Below, piece by piece: positions 57,901 to 64,000 of a DNA stretch of 64,000 nt (positions are counted from its first letter, which is position 1; each line of letters starts with the position of its first letter). The notes under the pieces are model-generated. The model saw only the letters and a list, made by a program, of their open reading frames with translations. It made no database searches and was not told the origin of the DNA. Source of the DNA: Xanthomonas sp. AM6 (GTDB taxonomy: Bacteria; Pseudomonadota; Gammaproteobacteria; Xanthomonadales; Xanthomonadaceae); NCBI RefSeq assembly GCF_025665335.1, contig NZ_CP106869.1:1452501-1516500 (forward strand), in the 5' to 3' direction. Both the position numbers and the translations under genes were made by a program.

Positions 57901-58488
57901 ACCGCCGCGCGCTATGGCGGCAGCGGGCTGGGCCTGGCGATCTGCCAGGAGCTGGCGGTGGCGATGGGCGGGCGCGTGGAACTGCATAGCAGGCTCGGCG
58001 TCGGCACTCGCTTCATCGTCGACCTGCCGCTGCCCTGGGTCCCGGCACCGCTGCGCCCCGGCGTCCGCGGCGAGCGCGAGACGCCGGCCCCGCGCCGGTC
58101 GCTGCGCATCCTGCTGGTCGAGGACGACCCCACCGTCGCCGAGGTCGTCAGCGGCCTGCTGAGCGCGCGCGGCCACCACGTCACCCACGCTGCGCACGCA
58201 TTGGCGGCGCTGACCGACGTGGCCGCCAGCACGTTCGACGTGGCCTTGCTGGACCTGGACCTGCCCGGCCTGGACGGCCTGGCGCTGGCGCGGCAACTGC
58301 GCGTGTTCGGCTACGAGATGCCGCTGATCGCGGTCACCGCGCGCGCCGACGCCGACGCCGAACCGCAGGCCCGTGCGGCCAGCTTCGACGGTTTCCTGCG
58401 CAAGCCGGTGACGGGTGACATGCTGGCCGAGGCGATCGAGGCGGTGCTGGGGGGCCGGGATTCGGGATTGGGGATTGGGGATTCGTAA
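54931..58488 (+). CDS. hybrid sensor histidine kinase with periplasmic propellers, paralogue of the preceding gene
   Basis: The 1185-residue protein has a signal peptide ([20 protein letters not shown]). Propeller repeats follow (about 25-670; [37 protein letters not shown]), then a Y_Y_Y domain (about 690-755), a membrane helix ([16 protein letters not shown]), HisKA (same [20 protein letters not shown] block), HATPase_c and a receiver ([12 protein letters not shown]). Kinase halves of the two tandem genes are nearly identical over long blocks while the sensor halves are clearly diverged, so they probably sense different ligands into one output. A GGGAGA site precedes the ATG. The last residues ([10 protein letters not shown]) and the stop come from a repeat. 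Confidence 0.94.
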   Translation: MRSRRILGWLLLLWSAAAVAAVPPTPQPRQLTVADGLPSNSINGFAEDRLGYLWLASSDGLARFDGRGYRIWRIEDGLRDNKIWTVHVDTQNRVWFGTQNAGMGMLSADRRTFRYYDRSNYPQIGGATVWAIASTPDGSIWFGTANGGLDRLQADGTLSRYMPMPGDERSLPSPAVTFLTTTPDGTLWVGTRGGLARWTGHDFERLPASALPRPEVQGLTPERDGTLWVANAGGARLLRADGSVVAPYWRNMPSESVLGMLVHDRHGNRWFDTLDGLGRESEAGLIHNVPLYSNSAHGLVKPNWSLAFEDREGDLWFASFNAGLWYLPANWRQFSVLSYRVDDPGSMGNPYVIATAPSRDGGVWLAGTRGVLDKLDPATGAVRHHIMALFGRDWARAIVEDGQGRVWAAAPGAVLRYDPVSGEVRRWGRQDGADAPMPGEVDRMMVAGDGRLWLFGEIGGAQLRDLDGHVLRNIAPGADGLPSELTVDDARPGPLGQPWVLGQHGALAWDATSERFAPVPGAPARALSAFTLTDGNVVWLASVGRLERYLWDGARLSLLDRIDGEQEFPALAPNGLVVDASGVAWLSSVRGLIRVDPASKAIRSYSVHDGLPNQEFRAQTLTQARSGQILGGTPDGVVLFEPGQVVPSRRQPPLVIERIGVRRGERALDLLHAGSIALQEGDRDLHVVARLLSFSDTDANTYRFRLSGYDPDWVDVGASGERLFSRLPSGHYTLEMQARTADKVWSKVATLRFRVLPPWWRSPWGIAGLAVLVLLALWLLSHQYRRRLRRRNAWQLALHKQELAEQASLAKTRFLATLGHEVRTPMTGVLGMSELLLATPLDPKQRGYTESIRGAGAHLLRLVNDALDLARIEAGRLELDQQPFDLGQLIAELEAMMAPMAHSRGLAFEMDNAMPAEVTASGDATRVRQILLNLLNNAIKFTDHGGVTLRVAPLNGDQGVRFEVADTGPGINAEQQARLFQRFEQADGPRTAARYGGSGLGLAICQELAVAMGGRVELHSRLGVGTRFIVDLPLPWVPAPLRPGVRGERETPAPRRSLRILLVEDDPTVAEVVSGLLSARGHHVTHAAHALAALTDVAASTFDVALLDLDLPGLDGLALARQLRVFGYEMPLIAVTARADADAEPQARAASFDGFLRKPVTGDMLAEAIEAVLGGRDSGLGIGDS

Positions 58489-58635
58489 ACGCGGCGCTGC
58501 GCGCGTGCCGGCTTTGGCGCGCGATGGCGTGGTCATGGCAGTGGTTCAACTCGGCACAAGGCCTGGTAAGGAGGCAAAACGTCAGACGCAGCGAGCCCGC
58601 CTTTGCCGATCCCCAATCCCGACTCCCGAATCCCC
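58456..58635. repeat. inverted repeat pair at the 3' end of the second kinase gene
   Basis: A left arm with GGGATTCGGGATTGGGGATT followed by GGGGATTCG (58457-58485) faces a right arm with GATCCCCAATCCCGACTCCC followed by GAATCCCC (58608-58635), about 120 bases apart. The left arm encodes the kinase C-terminus and supplies the in-frame TAA. The right arm ends 2 bases before the stop of the convergent MFS gene. Confidence 0.8.
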
Positions 58636-58636
58636 G

Positions 58637-60067
58637 CTACTCGGCCACCTCCTCCACCTGCCTGGGATGCGGCCGCGTATCGGGCAGCTGCCAGAAGATC
58701 AGCGTGGAGGTCAGGGTGATCGCGCCGACGCAGACGAAGGTGGCGTGCAGCGCGGCGGTGGCGCCGTGGGTGTCGCCGAGGTGGGTGTTGAAGGCCGCCA
58801 GCAGGCTGCCCGCGGCCGCGGCGCCGAAGCCGGTGGCCAGCATCATCACCATCGACAGCAGGCCGTTGCCGGCGCTGGCCTGGTCGCTGTCCAGGTCGCG
58901 CAGCGTCACCGTGTTCATGACGGTGAACTGCAGCGAATTGACCGCGCCGAACAGCGCCAGCTGCAGCAGCCGCCAGCCCAGCGCCTGGCCGGCGTCGAAC
59001 AGCACGAAGCTGGCCATCGCCACGCCGACCAGCACCGTGTTGGTCATCAGCACCCGCCGGTAGCCGTAGCGCTCCACCAGTTTCACCGCCGCGCGCTTGG
59101 CGGCCATGCCGGCCAGCGCCACCGGCACCATCATCAGCCCGGCGCGCATCGGGCTCATGCCCAGGCCCACCTGCAGCAGCAACGGGATCAGGAACGGCAT
59201 GCTGCCGCTGCCCACGCGCGCGAACAGGTTGCCGAGGATGCCGATGCGGAAGCTGACCACCTTGAACAGGTGCAGCGGGAACAGCGGTGCGGTGGCGCTG
59301 GCCGCGTGCAGCCAGTAGCCGATCAGCGCGGCCAGGCCGGCGATCGCCAGCAGCATGACGAACGCATGGCGCAGGCCCAGCTCGGAGATCCCGTCCAGCG
59401 CCAGCGACAGCGCGACCATGCCGAAGGCCAGCATCGCGTAGCCGATCAGGTCGAAGCAGGTGCGCTGCTCGCCGTGGAAATCGGGCATCACCGTCAGCGC
59501 CGCGACGAAGCCGATCGCGCCGATCGGCAGGTTGATCAGGAACACCCAGTGCCACGAGGCCACCTGCACCAGCCAGCCGCCCAGCGTCGGCCCCACCAGC
59601 GGCCCGATCAGCGCCGGGATCGCGATGAAGCTCATCGCGCTCAGGAACTGCTCGCGCGACACCGAGCGCATCACCGCCAGGCGCCCGACCGGCAGCAGCA
59701 TCGCCCCGCCGATGCCCTGCAGCACCCGCGCCGCGACCAGGTAGGGCAGGCGCGGCGCCGCCGCGCACAGCAGCGAACCGAGGGTGAACAGCACGATCGC
59801 GGCCAGGAAGGTGCGGCGCGTGCCGTAGCGGTCGGCGATCCAGCCCGAGGCGGGGATGAACATCGCCACCGCCAGCGCATAGCTGAACACCACCGATTGC
59901 ATCTGCAGCGGGCTTTCGCCCAGGCTGCGCGCCATTGCCGGCAGCGCGGTGTTGACGATGGTCGCGTCGAGCATCTGCATGAAGATGGCCAGCGACACCA
60001 GCCACAGCAGCGGGCGGAAACTGCGGTAGTTCGGGACGGAGATCGGATCGGGGGAGGGCGCGGACAT
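58637..60067 (-). CDS. DHA2-family MFS exporter
   Basis: The 476-residue protein has about 14 hydrophobic segments, as in EmrB/QacA-type drug:H+ antiporters. Signatures: FMQMLDATIVNTALPAMARS (motif D1), GWIADRYGTRRTFL (motif A), VAARVLQGIGGAMLLPVGRL (motif B) and IGPLVGPTLGGWLVQ (motif C). The closest design is MdtD. No EmrA-like adaptor gene is adjacent. The ATG at 60067 begins a short cytosolic tail; the longer frame is rejected. The substrate is unknown. Confidence 0.9.
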   Translation of the reverse strand: MSAPSPDPISVPNYRSFRPLLWLVSLAIFMQMLDATIVNTALPAMARSLGESPLQMQSVVFSYALAVAMFIPASGWIADRYGTRRTFLAAIVLFTLGSLLCAAAPRLPYLVAARVLQGIGGAMLLPVGRLAVMRSVSREQFLSAMSFIAIPALIGPLVGPTLGGWLVQVASWHWVFLINLPIGAIGFVAALTVMPDFHGEQRTCFDLIGYAMLAFGMVALSLALDGISELGLRHAFVMLLAIAGLAALIGYWLHAASATAPLFPLHLFKVVSFRIGILGNLFARVGSGSMPFLIPLLLQVGLGMSPMRAGLMMVPVALAGMAAKRAAVKLVERYGYRRVLMTNTVLVGVAMASFVLFDAGQALGWRLLQLALFGAVNSLQFTVMNTVTLRDLDSDQASAGNGLLSMVMMLATGFGAAAAGSLLAAFNTHLGDTHGATAALHATFVCVGAITLTSTLIFWQLPDTRPHPRQVEEVAE

Positions 60068-60207
60068 CGGCACGCACGGCAACGCGGGGGGCGTACAGGA
60101 TCGCGCATCCCGCGTCGCGGTGTCGTGCAACGGCGAGCGGTTGTGACGGCTGCCGCGGGTTGCCGCCTCGATGCGATGGCGGATCAAGGCGCATCGCGCG
60201 CGTTTTC

Positions 60208-60905
60208 TGTCGGGGGGACTTCAGTCCCGATGGTGTCCGACGCCTGGAAACGAGCCGTCTTCGTTCGTCGCGACTGAAGTCGCTCCCACAGGGGCTTGCG
60301 GCGAGCCGGCTGGGTGCACTGTAGGGGGCTTCAGCCCCGACGGTGTCCGGAGCCTTCGAGCCTGCCGCTTCGTTCGTCGCGACTGAAGTCGCTCCTACAG
60401 GGGGCTTGCGGCGCGCCGGCTGGGTGCACTGTAGGAGGGGCTTTAGCCCCGACAGTGTCCGGAGCCTTCCAGCCTGCCGCTTCGCTCGTCGCGACTGAAG
60501 TCGCTCCCACAGGGGCTTGCGGCGAGCCGGCTGGGTGCACTGTAGGAGGGGCTTTAGCCCCGACAGTGTCCGGAACCTTCGAGCCTGCCGCTTCGCTCGT
60601 CGCGACTGAAGTCGCTCCTACAGGGGCTTGCGGCGAGCCGGCTGGGTGCACTGTAGGAGGGGCTTTAGCCCCGACAGTGTCCGGAGCCTTCGAGCCTGCG
60701 GCTTCTTTCGTCGCGACTGAAGTCGCTCCTACAGTGGGCTTGCGGTGGGCCGGCTGGGTGCACTGTCGAAGGGGCTTCAGTCCCGACGGTGTCTGGAGCT
60801 GTCGGGTCCACCGCTTCGTTCGTCGCGGCTGAAGCCGCTCCTGCAGGGATGGGCGGCGAGCAGGCCGGTGCATTGTGGGAGGGACTTCAGTCCCGACTGC
60901 AAGAT
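60208..60905. repeat. tandem array of 109-112 bp palindromic units
   Basis: Copies of the anchor CGTCGCGACTGAAGTCGCTC begin at 60266, 60375, 60487, 60598 and 60709, with a diverged copy at 60821. Each unit contains two hairpin arms: GTCGCGACTGAAGTCGCTCC followed by (C/T)ACAGGGGC, and CACTGTAGGAGGGGCTTTAG followed by CCCCGAC. They are linked by GGCGAGCCGGCTGGGTGCA. Because most units are 111 bp (37 codons), some frames stay open and read as false periodic proteins. The array fills the gap between the MFS exporter start and the hemE stop. Confidence 0.92.
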
Positions 60906-60986
60906 GGCGCAAGCGCGCGTTGTGTCGCCCCTGCGTAACCGATGCGCGGGAAGGCGCCCATCGGTTGCGACGGCTTGGTGCGCGCG

Positions 60987-62057
60987 CTATGCCTGAGCAC
61001 GCCGGCTGTGCCGTTGCACCGCGGCGACCAGCGCGCCGACGTGCTCGGGTTGCATGTCCGGCGACAGGCCGTGGCCGAGGTTGAACACGTGGCCTTCCGG
61101 CGAGCCGTTGCCGTCGGCGTAGCTGTGCAGCACGCGCTGCACTTCGCGCTCGATCGCCGCCGGTGCGCCGTACAGCGTCGCCGGGTCGAGGTTGCCCTGC
61201 AGCGCAACGCGGCCGCCGGTGCGGCGTGCGGCCTCGGCCAGGTCGACGGTCCAGTCCACGCCCAGGCCTTCGGCGCCGGAGGCGGCCAGTTCCTCCAGGT
61301 ACGGCGCGTTGCCCTTGCCGAACAGGATCAGCGGGGTGCGCTGCGCGCCGTCGCCGCGCGGCAGTTCTCGGGCGATGCGTTGCAGGTAGGGCAGGGAGAA
61401 CTCGCGGTACATCGCCGGGCTCAGCACGCCGCCCCAGGTGTCGAACACCTGCAGCGCCTGCGCGCCGGCCGCGCGCTGCGCCGCCAGGTAGGCGATCACC
61501 GCGTCGGTGTTGACCGACAGCAGGCGGTGCAGCGCCGCCGGGTCGTTCAGCGCCATCGCCTTGATCCGCGCGTAGTTGTCGCTGCCGCCGCCTTCGACCA
61601 TGTAGCAGGCCAGCGTCCACGGGCTGCCGGAGAAGCCGATCAGCGGCACGCGGCCGTCCAGCTCGCGCCGGATCACCCGCACCGCGTCCATCACGTAGCG
61701 CAGCTCGGTCTCCATGTCCGGCACGCCGAGCCGGGCGATCGCCGCCGCATCGCGCACGGGATGCTTGAACTTGGGGCCTTCGCCCTCGACGAAATACAGC
61801 TCCAGGCCCATCGCGTCGGGGATGGTGAGGATGTCGGAGAACAGGATCGCCGCGTCCAGCGGGAACCGCTCCAGCGGCTGCAGGGTCACCTCGCAGGCCA
61901 GTTCCGGGGTCTTGGCCATGGCCAGGAAGCTGCCGGCGCGGGCGCGGGTGGCGCGGTACTCGGGCAGGTAGCGCCCGGCCTGGCGCATCAGCCACACGGG
62001 GGTCTGGTCCACGGGCTCGCGGCGCAGCGCGCGCAGCAGGCGGTCGTTCTTGAGCAT
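60987..62057 (-). CDS. hemE: uroporphyrinogen decarboxylase
   Basis: The 356-residue protein catalyses the fifth step from ALA in haem synthesis, removing four acetate carboxyls from uroporphyrinogen III. Signatures intact: [16 protein letters not shown] at the N-terminus, the [20 protein letters not shown] region, [19 protein letters not shown] and the C-terminal [19 protein letters not shown]. The length matches the family. It starts 9 bases downstream of the small WGR-domain gene, so both may share a transcript. A tandem repeat array follows its stop. Confidence 0.97.
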   Translation of the reverse strand: MLKNDRLLRALRREPVDQTPVWLMRQAGRYLPEYRATRARAGSFLAMAKTPELACEVTLQPLERFPLDAAILFSDILTIPDAMGLELYFVEGEGPKFKHPVRDAAAIARLGVPDMETELRYVMDAVRVIRRELDGRVPLIGFSGSPWTLACYMVEGGGSDNYARIKAMALNDPAALHRLLSVNTDAVIAYLAAQRAAGAQALQVFDTWGGVLSPAMYREFSLPYLQRIARELPRGDGAQRTPLILFGKGNAPYLEELAASGAEGLGVDWTVDLAEAARRTGGRVALQGNLDPATLYGAPAAIEREVQRVLHSYADGNGSPEGHVFNLGHGLSPDMQPEHVGALVAAVQRHSRRAQA

Positions 62058-62066
62058 GGGGTTTCC

Positions 62067-62321
62067 TTAGCGCGGGGCGTCGGCGCCGCGGGTGAACATG
62101 ACCTGGAAGCCGCGCTTGAGTTGCGCATCGCGGGCTTTCTCGAAGGCGGCGTGGGCCTCGTCCTGCAGCAGGTACTGCTCGCGCTTGAGCTGCGCGCGGC
62201 CGCCGATCTGGCCGCTTTCGCGCAGCAGTTCCCAGCCGCCGAACAGGTCCGGTTGCAGGGTCAGCTGGATGTAGCGCGGCGGCTCGTTGCCGCCGGGGCG
62301 TTGCTGTAGGAAGACGCGCAT
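62067..62321 (-). CDS. small WGR-domain protein
   Basis: The 84-residue protein reads as a bare WGR domain: RYIQLTLQPDLFGGWELLRE is the strand region, GQIGGRAQLKREQYL the Gly-Arg turn and DEAHAAFEKARDAQLKRGF the helix. WGR domains occur in PARP-like and DNA-end-binding proteins; the stand-alone function is unknown. The W-G-R triplet itself is replaced by GQIGGR, so this is a divergent member. A TACAAT hexamer ends 7 bases before the ATG, suggesting a very short or absent leader. hemE follows by 9 bases. Confidence 0.75.
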   Translation of the reverse strand: MRVFLQQRPGGNEPPRYIQLTLQPDLFGGWELLRESGQIGGRAQLKREQYLLQDEAHAAFEKARDAQLKRGFQVMFTRGADAPR

Positions 62322-62733
62322 GCCGCCGATTGTACCGGTCGCAGGCCGTGGCGGCGTCGGCACCGGGCGCGCGTTATGGGGCGGGTAGGGAAGCCGGGAG
62401 GACGTTTGTGCCGCGGTCGTCGGGCAGGCGCGGCGGCAGGCGGCTGGCGCGACGCGTGCATTTGCCGGCGCGCTGAACCCTGGACGACGCGCGAAGTCCC
62501 GGGGCGGGCGCGTCCTGGCGCAGGCCTGCGCCCCGGGCGTCGTGCAGGCACGCGGGCATGCTGGCTGAGTGCACTGTGGGATGGACGTCAGTCCCGACGC
62601 TGTCCGACGTCGTGAGGCCCACCACCTCGCTCGTCGCGACTGATGGCCCGAGGCCACCCGGACTCGCTCCCACAGGGACTTGCGGCGAGCCGGCCACCGA
62701 GGGCAGATGGATGCCTCGGCGCGGCGGGCTGCG
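62322..62733. other. intergenic stretch with a degenerate repeat unit
   Basis: No convincing gene. It holds the likely -10 of the WGR gene (TACAAT on the minus strand, 62329-62334) and, at 62568-62694, one diverged unit of the tandem-repeat family with a foreign 20-base insertion in one hairpin. Confidence 0.6.
62568..62694. repeat. diverged single unit of the 111-bp repeat family, with an internal hairpin insertion
   Basis: GAGTGCACTGTGGGATGGAC is followed by GTCAGTCCCGAC, then CGTCGCGACTGA, then TGGCCCGAGGCCACCCGGAC, then TCGCTCCCACAGGGACTTGC. Compared with array units, the middle AG of the GACTGAAGTCGC hairpin is replaced by a 20-base segment that is itself palindromic (TGGCCCGAGGCCA). 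Confidence 0.75.
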
Positions 62734-63855
62734 CTACGCCGCCTGCACCGCGGCCTCCAGCACCGCCAGCACCGCCGCCTCGTCCACGTCCGGCACCACT
62801 TCGGCCTGGCCGATGCCGCGCCACAGCACCAGCCGCAGGCGCCCGGCGAGGTTCTTCTTGTCCAGCCGCATCCGCGCCAGCAGCGCCTGCGGCGCGAGGC
62901 CGGCCGGCAGCGCGGTGGGCAGGCCGAAGTCGGCCAGCAGCGCGCGCAGCCGTTCGCCGTCCTGCGCGCCGGCCATGCCCAGCTGCGCCGACAGGTCGGC
63001 CGCCAGCACCATGCCCACCGCCACCGCTTCGCCGTGGTTGAGGTTGTCGTTGCCCGGCGCGCCGTAACCCTGTTCGGTCTCGATCGCGTGGCCGAAGGTG
63101 TGGCCGAGGTTGAGCAGGGCGCGTTCGCCCTTCTCCAGCGGGTCGCGGGCCACGATCTCGGCCTTGTGCTCGCAGCTGCGCGCGATCGCCTGCGCCAGCG
63201 CGGCCGGCTCGGCGGCCAGCAGCGCGTGGCGTTCGGCGTGCAGCCATTCGAAGAACAGCGGGTCGCGGATCGCGCCGTACTTGATCACCTCGGCCAGGCC
63301 GGCGCGCAGTTCGCGCGGCGGCAGGCTGCGCAGCGTGGCGGTGTCGGCCAGCACCGCGCGCGGCGGGTGGAACGCGCCGACCAGGTTCTTGCCCTGGGCG
63401 ATGTCCACCGCGGTCTTGCCGCCGACCGAGGAATCGACCATCGCCAGCAGCGTGGTCGGCAGTTGCACGCAGTCCACCCCGCGCATCCAGCAGGCGGCGG
63501 CGAAGCCGGCCAGGTCGCCGACCACGCCGCCGCCAAGCGCCAGCACGCAGGCGTCGCGGGTGGCGCCGAGCTCGGCCAGCGCGGTGATCGCCGCGCCGAA
63601 GCTGTCCAGGGTCTTGGACGCCTCGCCGGCCGGGATCACCAGCGCGCCGATCGTCAGCTCCGGGCGCGCGGCCAGCAGCGCGCCGCGCAGTTGCGCGGCG
63701 TACCGCGGGGCGACGTTGCTGTCGCTGAGCAGCAGCACGTGGCGGCCGCGCACGTGCTCGGCCAGGCGCACGCCGTCGTCGAGCAGGCCCGGGCCGATGT
63801 GGATGGAGTAGGCCGGGTCGCCATCGACCTGGACGGTACGCAGGGAAACAGTCAT
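62734..63855 (-). CDS. aroB: 3-dehydroquinate synthase
   Basis: The 373-residue protein is the second enzyme of the shikimate pathway (DAHP to 3-dehydroquinate, NAD- and metal-dependent). Family blocks: [63 protein letters not shown] and the metal ligands in [15 protein letters not shown] and [10 protein letters not shown]. Length normal. Its ATG overlaps the stop of aroK (ATGA), the common aroK-aroB operon order. Confidence 0.97.
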   Translation of the reverse strand: MTVSLRTVQVDGDPAYSIHIGPGLLDDGVRLAEHVRGRHVLLLSDSNVAPRYAAQLRGALLAARPELTIGALVIPAGEASKTLDSFGAAITALAELGATRDACVLALGGGVVGDLAGFAAACWMRGVDCVQLPTTLLAMVDSSVGGKTAVDIAQGKNLVGAFHPPRAVLADTATLRSLPPRELRAGLAEVIKYGAIRDPLFFEWLHAERHALLAAEPAALAQAIARSCEHKAEIVARDPLEKGERALLNLGHTFGHAIETEQGYGAPGNDNLNHGEAVAVGMVLAADLSAQLGMAGAQDGERLRALLADFGLPTALPAGLAPQALLARMRLDKKNLAGRLRLVLWRGIGQAEVVPDVDEAAVLAVLEAAVQAA

Positions 63856-64000
63856 GCAGTGGGTTCCGGAAGCTTCCACGACGCGGCCAGGCGCACGACC
63901 AGCTGCGCGGTGGCCTCGGCGGGATTGAGGTGGTCGGTGTCCAGGATCAGGTCGGCGACCTCGCGGTACAGCGGCTCGCGCACCGCGTGCAGCGCGTGCA
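63852..64000 (-). CDS. aroK: shikimate kinase, 3' part only
   Basis: The last 48 codons read [20 protein letters not shown], then [19 protein letters not shown] and a short tail to TGA. The RxPLYxEVAD segment is the LID-proximal/C-terminal helix of shikimate kinase. The gene continues beyond the right edge. It overlaps aroB by ATGA. Confidence 0.85.
   Translation of the reverse strand, partial: HALHAVREPLYREVADLILDTDHLNPAEATAQLVVRLAASWKLPEPTA

Noticed and set aside
60296-60832. 178-residue protein with 37-residue repeats
   Set aside because: It is the translation of the 111-bp non-coding repeat array; periodicity comes from unit length being divisible by three. No ribosome site.

Overview
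The window reads as chromosomal DNA of a GC-rich gammaproteobacterium of the family Xanthomonadaceae, most likely a Xanthomonas or close relative. The evidence is: very high GC with strong G/C third-position bias; a lysine-rich histone H1-like gene; a metX-metB-hom operon behind a SAM-I riboswitch; large two-component-propeller sensors; a TonB-dependent receptor; and many intergenic palindromic repeats. Both strands carry genes. I see no rRNA, tRNA, CRISPR array, insertion sequence or prophage. It looks like ordinary core genome with a few accessory islands. The assignment rests on [16 protein letters not shown] features; no search was run.

Layout. 0-5.6 kb: DUF962 membrane protein, qmcA-nfeD pair, gcvT and gcvH, a gene-free stretch of about 900 bp with A/T tracts, a candidate small RNA with its own promoter and terminator, and the histone H1-like gene. 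5.6-12.7 kb: a repeat-bearing gap, a class-C-type serine hydrolase, an EamA transporter, a GMC oxidoreductase, an NTP/NDP exchange-type transporter and a DUF1304 protein. 12.7-17.4 kb: a lipid module (hydrolase, fadE, DUF4442 protein) facing a TetR regulator, with two matching palindromes over the hydrolase promoter. 17.4-25.2 kb: a possible protein/peptide-modification island: TPR aspartyl/asparaginyl hydroxylase, prolyl-4-hydroxylase-like oxygenase, TPR-sulfotransferase, a large TonB-dependent receptor and a secreted protein of unknown function.

25.3-34.3 kb: hslO, mtgA, a GT2 glycosyltransferase overlapping a CBS protein, an AsmA-family protein, a hemolysin III family protein, prfC and an M23 peptidase. 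34.4-38.0 kb: promoter, SAM-I riboswitch and the translationally coupled metX-metB-hom operon. 38.1-44.6 kb: a GH18 chitinase with two NagR-like operator palindromes, an exported hydrolase and a propeller diguanylate cyclase. 44.9-51 kb: sdaA, a glutaredoxin-like protein, a frameshifted exported amidase, a GNAT acetyltransferase and a yceI-cytochrome b561-yceI operon. 51.1-58.5 kb: two tandem paralogous propeller hybrid histidine kinases. 58.6-64 kb: a DHA2-type MFS exporter, a tandem array of 109-112 bp units, hemE with a small WGR-domain gene upstream, then aroB and the 3' end of aroK running off the window.

The most interesting parts are the sulfotransferase/2OG-oxygenase/TonB-receptor neighbourhood, the candidate small RNA before the histone-like gene, the apparently leaderless TetR-controlled hydrolase-fadE promoter, and two repeat families, one of which supplies the 3' ends and stop codons of both kinase paralogues.
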